Shown in pieces: positions 1-8,175 of a stretch of 64,000 nt of DNA. Positions within the stretch are counted from its first letter, which is position 1; each line of letters starts with the position of its first letter. The position numbers and the translations under genes were made by a program. The notes under the pieces were generated by a model. That model worked only from the letters and a program-made list of their open reading frames with translations, did no database searches and was not told the origin of the DNA. Origin of the DNA: Oxydemutator sp963693105 (lineage in GTDB: Bacteria > Pseudomonadota > Gammaproteobacteria > Poriferisulfidales > Oxydemutatoraceae); NCBI GenBank assembly GCA_963693105.1, contig OY843752.1, positions 1,488,001 to 1,552,000 of the forward strand, read 5' to 3'.

Positions 1-1
1 A

Positions 2-406
2 CTGTACGGGATTGACGTTCAGGCGCATGCGCTGGAGAAAGCCCGACAACTTACGCATGACATTGATTTGACCCTCGGAGAGGCGTCTGATATTCCATTC
101 AAAAACGACTTTTTTGATATTGTTTTCACTTCCGGTGTGCTGATTCACATAAGCCCGGAGGACATTTCCTCCGCAATCAGGGAAATTCATCGTTGCTCAA
201 AACGCTATATCTGGGGATACGAATATTTTTCCGAAGAATATACATCCATCCCTTATCGCGGACAGGATGACTTGATGTGGAAAACCAATTTCTCGAAACT
301 TTACCTCGACAAATTTCCGGACCTTAGGCTTGTAAAAGAAAAAAAAATCGCTTACCTGGAAAATGACAACCGGGACGTTATGTTTCTGCTTGAGAAAACA
401 GACTGA
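2..406 (+). CDS. Pseudaminic acid biosynthesis-associated methyltransferase (5' partial)
   Basis: The reading frame is open from base 2 and runs off the left edge, so the N-terminus with the SAM-binding glycine loop is missing. The visible part starts LYGIDVQAHALEKAR, which fits strand 2 and helix of a class I SAM methyltransferase fold. It continues with an acidic loop (GEASDIPFKNDFFDIVF) and a GVLIHI segment typical of this fold. A stretch with WGYEYFSEEYTSIPYRG resembles the methylase found in pseudaminic acid clusters. Its position directly before the Pse genes supports that assignment. The substrate is not known; it may be a pathway sugar or lipid-linked glycan. The family call is good; the exact reaction is inference. 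Confidence 0.75.
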   Translation: MYGIDVQAHALEKARQLTHDIDLTLGEASDIPFKNDFFDIVFTSGVLIHISPEDISSAIREIHRCSKRYIWGYEYFSEEYTSIPYRGQDDLMWKTNFSKLYLDKFPDLRLVKEKKIAYLENDNRDVMFLLEKTD

Positions 407-437
407 TTAATCCGGCCCGTCCCGTCGCTTGAACACC

Positions 438-1166
438 ATGCAGGTATTGACTCTTCTCCAGGCGCGCACCACCTCCACCCGCCTGCCGGGAAAAGTATTG
501 AAGCCCATTCTGAATGAGCCAATGATGCAGCGGCAGATTGAGCGCACCCGGACCGCCGACAAAATCGGCAGACTGGCCGTTGCCACCAGCGACCGGCCGT
601 CGGACGATAAAATCAAGGCATTGTGCTCTTCGCTGCACGTTCACTGCTTTCGCGGCAATCTCGAAGATGTCCTGGACCGCTACTATCAGGCGGCCCTGCA
701 TTACAAACCACGGCACATCGTACGCATGACCTGCGATTGCCCGCTGATGGATCCCCGAATCATAGACGGAACCATAGAACAGCATGTCCGGGAAGAAAAC
801 GACTACACCTCCGCCGGTCATGATTCCGGCTACCCGCGCGGCCTGAATGTCGAAATCATGCGCTATGCCGCCCTCGAAACAGCATGGCGCGACGCACGGT
901 CGCCGGACGACCGCGAGCATGTCACACTTTATATCAAGCGCCGTCCGGAACAATTCCGCACCGGATGTTTCACTTCTCCCGAGAATTACTCCGGCTTGCG
1001 CTGGACCGTGGACACGGAGGATGACTTCACTTTTGTCACACAGGTTTATGAAGCCTTGTACCCGGGCAATCCACGCTTCACAATGGAGGATATTCTCCAG
1101 CTACTGCAACAACGGCCGGAATTGGCCGCGATCAACTCCCAGTCGGCGCCAGTGCCGGCAAAATAA
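438..1166 (+). CDS. spsF: SpsF-like cytidylyltransferase (probable CMP-pseudaminic acid synthetase step)
   Basis: This is a protein of about 242 residues with the N-terminal nucleotidyltransferase signature LLQARTTSTRLPGKVL, in which the R-x-x-S/T-x-R-L-P-G-K motif is clear. A metal-binding stretch RMTCDCPLMDP follows near residue 100. It matches the SpsF/COG1861 family, which activates nonulosonic acids with CTP in clusters lacking a classical NeuA-type PseF. An in-frame TTG lies 9 bases upstream at 429. I prefer the ATG at 438 because the conserved motif begins right after it. It is followed 11 bases later by pseG, so the two are probably cotranscribed. The role as the Pse-activating enzyme is inferred from context. 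Confidence 0.8.
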   Translation: MQVLTLLQARTTSTRLPGKVLKPILNEPMMQRQIERTRTADKIGRLAVATSDRPSDDKIKALCSSLHVHCFRGNLEDVLDRYYQAALHYKPRHIVRMTCDCPLMDPRIIDGTIEQHVREENDYTSAGHDSGYPRGLNVEIMRYAALETAWRDARSPDDREHVTLYIKRRPEQFRTGCFTSPENYSGLRWTVDTEDDFTFVTQVYEALYPGNPRFTMEDILQLLQQRPELAAINSQSAPVPAK

Positions 1167-1177
1167 CGGAGCCAATC

Positions 1178-2230
1178 ATGAAAATCGTCATCCGCACCGA
1201 CGCTTCGGCGACCATCGGCAGCGGACACGTCATGCGCTGCCTGACGCTGGCCGACGCCTTGCGCGAGCGCGGCGCCGAAGTGCGTTTCATCTGCCGGGCG
1301 CACGAAGGCAATCTGGTCGGTCTTGTGCGCGGCAAACAATACAACTGCGCCCTGCTCGACTCACCTGCTGCGGGTGCCTTGTGGCGCCGCGACGCCGAAG
1401 AAACCGCACATGTCGTTCAACAAACCAAGACGTGTGACTGGCTGATTGTGGATCACTACTCTCTGGATCGGCATTGGGAGGCGGCCATGCGCCCCTATGC
1501 AAAAAAGATCATGGTGATTGACGATCTGGCAAACCGCGAACACGACTGCGACTTGCTGCTGGACTGTGTCTGCAACCGGCAGCAAGAAGACTACCGGCCA
1601 TTGTCGCCGCCCTCCTGCCGCTTTCTGCTGGGCGCCGCCTACACCCTGTTGCGCCCGGAATTTGCCGAACTGCGCCCCGCTACATTGGCGCGCAGGGAAA
1701 AAACGACCGAAATCCGGAACCTGCTTGTAACCCTGGGCGGCGCCGACCCGGACAACCTGACGGGAGCCGTACTGCGGCAACTTTCCGCCGCTGATTTACC
1801 GGATGATATTGCAATCGACGTTATTCTGGGCGCGGCCTTCTCCCGGCGCGCGGAAATTGAAAAAGTGGCCGCCAATCTGCCGGTGCGAACGGGCGTTTCC
1901 GTCGCGGTGAACGACATGGCCGAACGCATCAGCCGCGCGGATATGGCCGTCGGCGCCGGCGGCGGAAGTGTCTGGGAGCGATGTTGCCTCGGGCTGCCTT
2001 CGATTACAATCGTCGCGGCGGAAAACCAACTTGCCAACGCCGCCGCACTTGAACAGGAACGCATCGGCATCACTCTCCGCCACGGACACTGGGCCAATGA
2101 CTTTCATTCCGCACTGCAACAAACCCTGCACGACCGGCAATGGCGCCGACAGACCGCTTCCCGCGGCAGCCGTCTGGTGGACGGGCAAGGCGCCGGAAGG
2201 GTTGCCGAAGCATTGAAGAAACTGCAATGA
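1178..2230 (+). CDS. pseG: PseG: UDP-2,4-diacetamido-2,4,6-trideoxy-beta-L-altropyranose hydrolase
   Basis: The 350-residue protein opens with RTDASATIGSGHVMRCLTLA. The G-x-G-H-x-x-R motif with the catalytic histidine is characteristic of PseG. A C-terminal GT-B-like half carries GAGGGSVWERCCLGLP, the nucleotide-sugar binding region. PseG removes UDP from the trideoxy-hexose before condensation with phosphoenolpyruvate by PseI. The length matches the family. Its stop codon overlaps the start of pseH (ATGA), so translation is probably coupled. The preceding cytidylyltransferase and downstream pseI confirm the pathway. Confidence 0.92.
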   Translation: MKIVIRTDASATIGSGHVMRCLTLADALRERGAEVRFICRAHEGNLVGLVRGKQYNCALLDSPAAGALWRRDAEETAHVVQQTKTCDWLIVDHYSLDRHWEAAMRPYAKKIMVIDDLANREHDCDLLLDCVCNRQQEDYRPLSPPSCRFLLGAAYTLLRPEFAELRPATLARREKTTEIRNLLVTLGGADPDNLTGAVLRQLSAADLPDDIAIDVILGAAFSRRAEIEKVAANLPVRTGVSVAVNDMAERISRADMAVGAGGGSVWERCCLGLPSITIVAAENQLANAAALEQERIGITLRHGHWANDFHSALQQTLHDRQWRRQTASRGSRLVDGQGAGRVAEALKKLQ

Positions 2231-2730
2231 ACGGAAACTTACGTTCAATCACTGATACCGACCTGAAAAATCTGCTGCGTTGGCGTAACCACCCGCGGGT
2301 GCGCAAGGCGATGATTACGAAGCACCGCATTTCATGGGAAGAACATCTGGCCTGGTGGGAAAAAACCCGTTCGGATGAAACGAAACAATGGCACATCTAC
2401 CAGGAAAACGACGAGCCGATGGCGGTGGCCTCCTTCTTCCGTCTGGACGCCCGGGAAAAAACCGGCTGGTGGGGTTTCTACCTGTGCGACTACTCGGAAC
2501 AAAGCGCCGCCGGACGCGCATCACTGGCGCGGCGCGTCATACAAAATATCATACGCCATGCCGCTGAAGAACTGAAACTACGCCGGCTGTTATGCGAAGT
2601 TTTCAGGGACAATCTGCCTGCCCGGCGCTTGTATCATGAACAAGGGTTTCGCGAATCCAACATTCCCCCAAGCACAAACGATGTGGACTTGCTGGTGATG
2701 GAGTTGCCCCTTCCGCATCTTCGTCGATGA
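2227..2730 (+). CDS. pseH: PseH: UDP-4-amino-4,6-dideoxy-N-acetyl-beta-L-altrosamine N-acetyltransferase
   Basis: This is a GNAT-fold acetyltransferase of 167 residues. It starts at the ATG that overlaps the pseG stop. The N-terminal DLKNLLRWRNHPRVRKAM and the C-terminal LCEVFRDNLPARRLYHEQGF, with its conserved N...A...YE..GF pattern, are typical of PseH/RimJ-like acetyltransferases. The enzyme acetylates the 4-amino group of the altrosamine intermediate. A longer in-frame extension to 2140 is rejected because it lies wholly inside pseG. The 3' end abuts the ParA remnant, so I cannot exclude that its last few residues were altered by the insertion. Confidence 0.88.
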   Translation: MNGNLRSITDTDLKNLLRWRNHPRVRKAMITKHRISWEEHLAWWEKTRSDETKQWHIYQENDEPMAVASFFRLDAREKTGWWGFYLCDYSEQSAAGRASLARRVIQNIIRHAAEELKLRRLLCEVFRDNLPARRLYHEQGFRESNIPPSTNDVDLLVMELPLPHLRR

Positions 2731-3211
2731 AAGAATTCTTGCCCGATTTATCAGCCAGAAAATGCAGAAAAAAGATCTCATACTTATTGATTGTGCGCCG
2801 ACTGAATCTATCCTCACCAGGGCTGCGTACCATGCTTCACGGTATATTTTCATTCCAGTGAAAACCGAATTTTTCTCGACCATCGGTTTCCCGCTCCTGA
2901 AAAAATCGCTTGATGACTTCCAGGGCGGGAACCATGGGCACACTCTCGAGGTCAAAGGTGTTATTATTAACAGAAGCTGGACCAGCGGGGGATCCCAAGG
3001 GCCGCATCATGAAAAAGCAGAAGCAGAATTTAAAGCTTTGGCGTCTGAATATGCGTGGCCCGTTCTTGCAGAACGCATGCACGAGTCCAGAGGGTATCCC
3101 AAGCTCACGGAAAGCCCATTCACGGATTACCCAGGCAACGCCGTACATGAATTTCCCAAAGTCGCTGATGAAGTTCTCCAATCCATGGGGTTTTCCAAAC
3201 CCCAAAGGTGA
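2714..3211 (+). pseudogene. ParA/Soj-type ATPase, 5'-truncated remnant
   Basis: The C-terminal part matches ParA ATPases: LILIDCAPTESILTRAAY (Walker B-like strand), then IPVKTEFFSTIGFPLL and VKGVIINRS. The N-terminal half with the Walker A P-loop is absent. In-frame homology continues upstream of the first ATG (2762) as VDERILARF, and the frame is open only back to 2699, inside the pseH tail. This shows a truncated gene rather than a short intact one. It lies between pseH and pseI, where no partition gene belongs. An ATP-independent small protein starting at 2762 could still be made, but it could not be an ATPase. Confidence 0.75.
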
Positions 3212-3214
3212 AGC

Positions 3215-3589
3215 ATGAAGTACACAGTTAAAGAAACAAGCCCCATGACAACAGCGGCCCCCAAAACGGGAACAAGACGCAGCGCAATTACTGTTGTCAG
3301 GTCTCTCAACCTGATGGATCAGGAAAAGGAAGCCATTATTATTGACATGGCCGAACGCTATGAATCAAAAAGGTTCATGCCCAACGTCAACCATGTCCGG
3401 GCCTTTCTCGAAAGTCAGGGAATAAACGTGTCCCGCGTGAAATCGAGGCAGCAGGTTACAGGTTCGGTATTCAAGAATCTTGCAAGACTCGAAACCTGTA
3501 CATTGCGCGACATCCGGGACAGCGGTCTCTACGACCCGCCCAAAACGCTCGCGGCAATCGCAGACGCAATTGGTGGCTTCAGAAGGTAA
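3215..3589 (+). CDS. Small unknown protein, partner of the ParA remnant
   Basis: This 124-residue protein has no family I recognise. It begins 3 bases after the ParA-like frame, so the two look like a transferred pair. An alternative start at 3245 (MTTAAPKTG) would remove a 10-residue leader. The middle, RYESKRFMPNVNHVRAFLES, and the C-terminal DPPKTLAAIADAIGG look helical and charged, possibly DNA-binding or a ParA partner, but that is only inference. It separates pseH from pseI and has no role in pseudaminic acid synthesis that I can see. Confidence 0.55.
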   Translation: MKYTVKETSPMTTAAPKTGTRRSAITVVRSLNLMDQEKEAIIIDMAERYESKRFMPNVNHVRAFLESQGINVSRVKSRQQVTGSVFKNLARLETCTLRDIRDSGLYDPPKTLAAIADAIGGFRR

Positions 3590-3652
3590 CATCGTAAAAT
3601 ACACAGGCTACCTGTCTGTGGACATTCAGAATATTGATATCCGCTTAACACC

Positions 3653-4702
3653 ATGCAGCCCATCACCGTGAACCGGCGCCTCATCGGCCCCGGGCACCCC
3701 CCTTATGTCGTCGCCGAACTGTCGGCCAATCACAACGGCAGCCTCGAACGGGCGCTGCAACTGGTCGAGGTCGCATCAAAGGCCGGCGCCGACGCCGTCA
3801 AGTTGCAGACCTACCGGCCCGGCACCATCACGATGGACAGCGATGCGCGCGAGTTTCAGATTACCGAAGGGCTGTGGGCCGGAAAAACCCTCTATCAGTT
3901 GTACGAATGGGCGCACATGCCGTGGGAATGGCACGAGCCGCTGTTCGCGCGCGCGCACGAACTCGGCCTCACCATCTTCAGCTCGCCTTTCGACTCCACC
4001 GCGGTGGATTATCTGGAGCAACTGAACGCGCCGGCCTACAAGATTGCATCGCTCGAACTGGTGGACCTGCCGCTGATCCGCCGCGCCGCCGCCACCGGCA
4101 AGCCGCTGATCCTCTCGACCGGCGCCGCCGTTCAGGAGGAAATCGAAGAAGCGGTGGCCGCCGCGCGCGACGCCGGCTGCCGCGAGCTGGCGCTGCTGCA
4201 CTGCATCAGCGCCTACCCCGCCGAGGCCGCCGACTACGACCTCGGCACCATCGCCGACATGGCGCGGCATTTCGACGTCCCGGTCGGCCTGTCCGACCAC
4301 ACCCCGGACAACGCCACCGCCATCGCCGCCGCCGCGCTCGGCGCCTGCATCATCGAAAAACATTTCACGCTGAACCACGACGACGGCGGCCCGGACGACA
4401 GTTTCTCACTGGAACCGGACGACCTGAAACAACTGTGCCGTGATGTCAAAATCGTCTGGACCTCCGCCGGCAAAATCCGCCGCGAACCGAAAGCCTGCGA
4501 AAAAAGGTCGGCGCAATTCCGCCGCTCGCTGTACGTGGTGCAGGACATACGCGCCGGCGAGACGTTCACCGCGGACAACGTGCGCAGCATCCGTCCCGGC
4601 CTCGGCCTGGCGCCGAAATACCTGGACGAGGTGCTGGGCAAAACCGCCGCCCGCGACATCGCCCGCGGCACCCCGCTGTCGCGCGAAATCATCCGTTCCT
4701 GA
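3653..4702 (+). CDS. pseI: PseI: pseudaminic acid synthase
   Basis: The 349-residue enzyme condenses the PseG product with phosphoenolpyruvate to give pseudaminic acid. The NeuB-type TIM barrel is clear: VVAELSANHNGS near residue 20, DAVKLQTYRPGTIT near 48, SSPFDSTAVDYLE, and VGLSDHTPDN. A C-terminal SAF (antifreeze-like) domain starts around residue 290 with RRSLYVVQDIRAGE. The length is normal. It stands 63 bases after the unknown insert gene and is the last gene of the cluster. A Pho box for the next operon begins 46 bases beyond the stop. Confidence 0.93.
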   Translation: MQPITVNRRLIGPGHPPYVVAELSANHNGSLERALQLVEVASKAGADAVKLQTYRPGTITMDSDAREFQITEGLWAGKTLYQLYEWAHMPWEWHEPLFARAHELGLTIFSSPFDSTAVDYLEQLNAPAYKIASLELVDLPLIRRAAATGKPLILSTGAAVQEEIEEAVAAARDAGCRELALLHCISAYPAEAADYDLGTIADMARHFDVPVGLSDHTPDNATAIAAAALGACIIEKHFTLNHDDGGPDDSFSLEPDDLKQLCRDVKIVWTSAGKIRREPKACEKRSAQFRRSLYVVQDIRAGETFTADNVRSIRPGLGLAPKYLDEVLGKTAARDIARGTPLSREIIRS

Positions 4703-4747
4703 TTCCTCCCGGAACGCAAAAAGCGCCCGCGCAGGCTCTTGCCGCGC

Positions 4748-4769
4748 CTGTCACACAACTGACACATTG
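4748..4769 (+). promoter_or_regulatory. Pho box upstream of pstC
   Basis: Two 11-base units read CTGTCAC-ACAA and CTGACAC-ATTG. This matches the tandem 7+4 arrangement of the PhoB operator (CTGTCAT with AT-rich spacers). A plausible -10 (TATCTT, 4776-4781) follows at the spacing expected of a PhoB-activated promoter that lacks a -35. The pstC start lies 37 bases downstream of the box. PhoB itself is encoded at 9429-10118, so the loop is self-contained. Confidence 0.75.
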
Positions 4770-4805
4770 AGCGTTTATCTTGTCGCACAGCCGACCTCCA
4801 GACCG

Positions 4806-6044
4806 ATGAATCCACTCCAGATTATGCTGCTCATCCTCGCCGCCAGCAGCGTCACCTACATGATCGCCGCAAGACGCGCCACCCGCTTCGCCGGCCTGCC
4901 CGGCGCAGGCAAATCGCGCCCGCTCCACTACGGGTGGTACGCGGCGCTGTGGTGCGCAATCCCGGCGATGCTGATTCTTGCGCTGTGGCTTGCCATGGAA
5001 CCCCGCCTGCCGGACACCGTGCGCAATCCGTTTGAACTCGGCGGCCATTTCGCCCTGATGACGCTGCTCGCGCTGACTTTCGGCGCCGCGCTCGCCTGGG
5101 CCAGACGGCACCTGGAACCCGGCCACAACGCGCGCAAAAGCATCGAGCGCTTCCTCCGCAACCTGCTGCTGATCTGTTCGAGTATCGCAATCTTCACCAC
5201 CATCGGCATCGTGCTGTCGGTGTTGTTCGAGGCGCTGCAATTCTTCAGCCTGGTGCCCATCGGCGATTTTCTGCTGGGGGTCGAATGGAGCCCGCAAACG
5301 GCAATCCGCGAAGACCAGGTCGGCTCGTCCGGCGCCTTCGGCGCGGTGCCGCTGTTCGCCGGCACGCTGCTGATCTCGATGATCGCGATGACGATGGCCG
5401 CGCCGCTCGGACTGATGTCGGCGATCTTTCTGGGCGAATACGCCACCACACGCCTTCGCTCCGTTGCAAAGCCCATGCTCGAAATTCTCGCCGGCATCCC
5501 GACCGTCGTCTATGGCTTCTTCGCGGTGCTGTGGGTGGCGCCGACCATCCGCAACGCGACCCTGGCGCTCGGCCTCGATGCGTCCTCGGAAAGCGCGCTG
5601 GCCGCGGGCGCGGTCATGGGCATCATGCTGATTCCCTTTATCTGCTCGCTGTCCGACGATGTCATCGTCGCCGTTCCGAGGAACCTGCGCGACGGCTCCT
5701 ATGCGCTCGGCGCGACACGCTCGGAGACCGTGCGCAAAGTCGTGCTGCCGGCGGCGCTGCCCGGCATCATCGGCGGACTGCTGCTGGCGATCTCGCGCGC
5801 CATCGGCGAAACCATGATCGTGGTCATGGCCGCCGGTCTCGCCGCGCGGCTGACCGCCAACCCGCTCGAATCGGTCACCACCGTTACCGTGCAGATTGTC
5901 TCGCTGCTGACCGGCGACCAGGAATTCGACAGCCCCAAAACACTGGCCGCCTTCGCCCTCGGTCTGACGCTGTTCGCCATCACTTTGGTCTTGAACATCA
6001 TCGCGCTGCACATCGTGCGCCGCTACCGTGAACAATATGAGTAA
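4806..6044 (+). CDS. pstC: PstC: phosphate ABC transporter permease
   Basis: This is an inner-membrane permease of 412 residues with an extended N-terminal membrane region, as in PstC forms of many marine and beta/gammaproteobacteria. The permease core contains GEYATTRLRSVAKPMLEILA. The EAA-type loop is SYALGATRSETVRKVVLPAA, which contacts the ATPase PstB, followed by AISRAIGETM. The ATG at 4806 is chosen because upstream in-frame codons lie in pseI and across the Pho box. It overlaps pstA. No pstS (binding protein) gene lies next to it in this window. Confidence 0.92.
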   Translation: MNPLQIMLLILAASSVTYMIAARRATRFAGLPGAGKSRPLHYGWYAALWCAIPAMLILALWLAMEPRLPDTVRNPFELGGHFALMTLLALTFGAALAWARRHLEPGHNARKSIERFLRNLLLICSSIAIFTTIGIVLSVLFEALQFFSLVPIGDFLLGVEWSPQTAIREDQVGSSGAFGAVPLFAGTLLISMIAMTMAAPLGLMSAIFLGEYATTRLRSVAKPMLEILAGIPTVVYGFFAVLWVAPTIRNATLALGLDASSESALAAGAVMGIMLIPFICSLSDDVIVAVPRNLRDGSYALGATRSETVRKVVLPAALPGIIGGLLLAISRAIGETMIVVMAAGLAARLTANPLESVTTVTVQIVSLLTGDQEFDSPKTLAAFALGLTLFAITLVLNIIALHIVRRYREQYE

Positions 6045-7329
6045 CGCGACGACGCTGGAAAAAGTCAGAGGCGGCCTGAGACGGCGCTACCGTGCAGAAA
6101 GACGCTTCCGCATGGCGGGCATGGCATCGGTCCTGGTCGGCCTGTCTTTCGTCGTGCTGCTGTTCGGCGCCATCATCAACGCCGGCACCGGCGCCTTCAC
6201 CCAGACCCGCTTCCTGCTCGACATCGAGCTGAACGAACGCGCTTTCGCCGGCCATGACGTCTCGCCGGACGCCCTGCAAAACGCGCTCGCCAGGGCCGAC
6301 TACCGCGGGCTGGTTCATCAGTCGCTGTATTCGCTGTTTCCAGAGGCCCGCTCACGGCACGACAAAAAAGCCCTGCGCAAGCTGGTGAGTTCCGGCGCCG
6401 CTTTTGACCTGCGCGCGCAAGTCGCCGCCGACCCGTCGGCCATCGGCTCCACCATCCGCTTCGACGCGCTGGCCGACGACGAGTCGGATCTTTTCTACAA
6501 GGGAAAAATCAACCGCAATCTGGCCGAGGACAGCCGCCGCCTCAGCGACCGGCAAATCGCCTGGCTTGACCGTCTGGCCGAAATCGGCAAAGTCGAGAGA
6601 CGCTTCAACCGCAATCTCTTCACGCGCGGCGATTCCAGGGAACCCGAGCGCGCCGGCCTGCTCGGCGCGCTGACCGGCTCATTTTTCGCGCTGCTCGTCG
6701 CCTTTATGCTGTCTTTTCCGATCGGCATCGCCACCGCCGTTTACCTTGAGGAGTTTGCCCCGCGCAACCGCCTGACCGATCTCATCGAGGTCAACATCAA
6801 CAATCTGGCGGCGGTTCCGTCCATTATTTTCGGATTGCTCGGCCTTGCGGTACTCCTGAATTTCTTCGGGCTGCCGCGCTCGTCCTCGCTGGTCGGCGGC
6901 ATCGTGCTGGCGCTGATGACGTTGCCGACGATTATCATTGCCGGCCGCGCCGCGCTGAAGGCGGTGCCGCCGTCCATGCGCCATGCCGCGCTGGCGATGG
7001 GCGCGTCGCCGATGCAAACCGTCCTGCACCATACGCTGCCGCTGGCGATGCCCGGCGTGCTGACCGGCGCCGTCATCGGCATGGCCCAGGCGCTCGGCGA
7101 AAGCGCGCCGCTGCTGATGATCGGCATGGTCGCGTTTATCGTTGATGTTCCGCAGAATTTCACCGACCCGGCAACCGCCTTGCCGGTGCAGGTTTATCTA
7201 TGGGCCAATCAGGCCGAACGCGCTTTCACCGAACTCGCCGCCGCCGCCACGCTGGTATTATTGGTCTTCCTTATTGTGATGAACCTGGCCGCGGTCCTCC
7301 TGAGAAAGAGCTTTGAACGGCGCTGGTAA
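6037..7329 (+). CDS. pstA: PstA: phosphate ABC transporter permease
   Basis: The second permease subunit has 430 residues. After the first membrane helix (MASVLVGLSFVVLLFGAII) comes a periplasmic insertion of about 170 residues, the DUF3333-type extension seen in long PstA proteins. The permease domain then starts at GLLGALTGSFFALLVAF. The EAA loop is HAALAMGASPMQTVLHHTLP. I choose the ATG at 6037 over the GTG at 6028. Either one overlaps the pstC stop, which indicates coupled translation. Confidence 0.92.
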   Translation: MSNATTLEKVRGGLRRRYRAERRFRMAGMASVLVGLSFVVLLFGAIINAGTGAFTQTRFLLDIELNERAFAGHDVSPDALQNALARADYRGLVHQSLYSLFPEARSRHDKKALRKLVSSGAAFDLRAQVAADPSAIGSTIRFDALADDESDLFYKGKINRNLAEDSRRLSDRQIAWLDRLAEIGKVERRFNRNLFTRGDSREPERAGLLGALTGSFFALLVAFMLSFPIGIATAVYLEEFAPRNRLTDLIEVNINNLAAVPSIIFGLLGLAVLLNFFGLPRSSSLVGGIVLALMTLPTIIIAGRAALKAVPPSMRHAALAMGASPMQTVLHHTLPLAMPGVLTGAVIGMAQALGESAPLLMIGMVAFIVDVPQNFTDPATALPVQVYLWANQAERAFTELAAAATLVLLVFLIVMNLAAVLLRKSFERRW

Positions 7330-7332
7330 AAA

Positions 7333-8175
7333 ATGAAATCGCCAACCAATACGAAAGCCGCCCTGCAAAACGCCGTCCTGCAACAGGACTTTGAAACCGT
7401 CGGCGCGGCCATGGTGGAGCAGCCGCACATGCAGGTGCGCGACATGGACGTCCACTACGGCGACAAGCACGCAATCAGAAACACCAGCCTCGACATCGCC
7501 AAAAACGAGGTCATTGCGATCATCGGCCCATCAGGCTGCGGCAAATCCACTTTCCTGCGCTGCCTGAACCGCATGAACGACACCATAGACGACTGCCGCG
7601 TAAGCGGCACGGTGACGCTCGACGGCCAGAACATCTATGACAAAAAAATGGACGTCGTCGAGTTGCGCGCCCGGGTCGGCATGGTGTTCCAGAAACCCAA
7701 CCCGTTTCCGAAATCCATTTACGACAACGTCGCCTACGGGCCGCGCATCCACGGCCTCACCAGCGACCGTTACGAACTCGACGAAATCGTGCACACCAGC
7801 CTCGAAAAGGCCGGCCTGCTGCACGAGGTCGTTGACCGTCTCGACCAGCCGGGCATCAGCCTGTCCGGCGGGCAGCAGCAGCGGCTGTGCATCGCGCGCG
7901 CCATCGCGGTCAATCCGGAAGTCATTCTGATGGACGAGCCGTGCTCGGCGCTCGACCCCATCGCCACGGCGAGAATCGAGGAATTGATTGACGAACTGCG
8001 CCGCAACTACGCCATCTCCATCGTCACGCACTCCATGCAACAGGCGGCGCGCGTGTCGCAGCGAACCGCTTATTTCCACCTCGGCATCCTGATCGAGGTC
8101 GGCGACACCGACACCATTTTCACCAACCCGCTGCACACACTGACCGAGCAATACATCACCGGCCGCTTCGGCTGA
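7333..8175 (+). CDS. pstB: PstB: phosphate import ATP-binding protein
   Basis: The ABC ATPase has 280 residues. Walker A GPSGCGKS lies near residue 65, the signature LSGGQQQR near 177, Walker B VILMDEPCSALDP, and the switch histidine in VTHSMQQA. It powers phosphate import through PstC and PstA. It starts 4 bases after the pstA stop. Its stop directly abuts the stop of convergent phoR, with no spacer. A leader of about 30 residues precedes the nucleotide-binding core and is slightly longer than in E. coli. No phoU follows in this window. Confidence 0.95.
   Translation: MKSPTNTKAALQNAVLQQDFETVGAAMVEQPHMQVRDMDVHYGDKHAIRNTSLDIAKNEVIAIIGPSGCGKSTFLRCLNRMNDTIDDCRVSGTVTLDGQNIYDKKMDVVELRARVGMVFQKPNPFPKSIYDNVAYGPRIHGLTSDRYELDEIVHTSLEKAGLLHEVVDRLDQPGISLSGGQQQRLCIARAIAVNPEVILMDEPCSALDPIATARIEELIDELRRNYAISIVTHSMQQAARVSQRTAYFHLGILIEVGDTDTIFTNPLHTLTEQYITGRFG

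Noticed and set aside
429..3656. Similar start regions of the cytidylyltransferase (CTTGAACACCATGCAG) and pseI (CTTAACACCATGCAG) as evidence of duplication
   Set aside because: Similarity covers only about 15 bases and does not extend into either gene; chance or a shared initiation context is enough to explain it.
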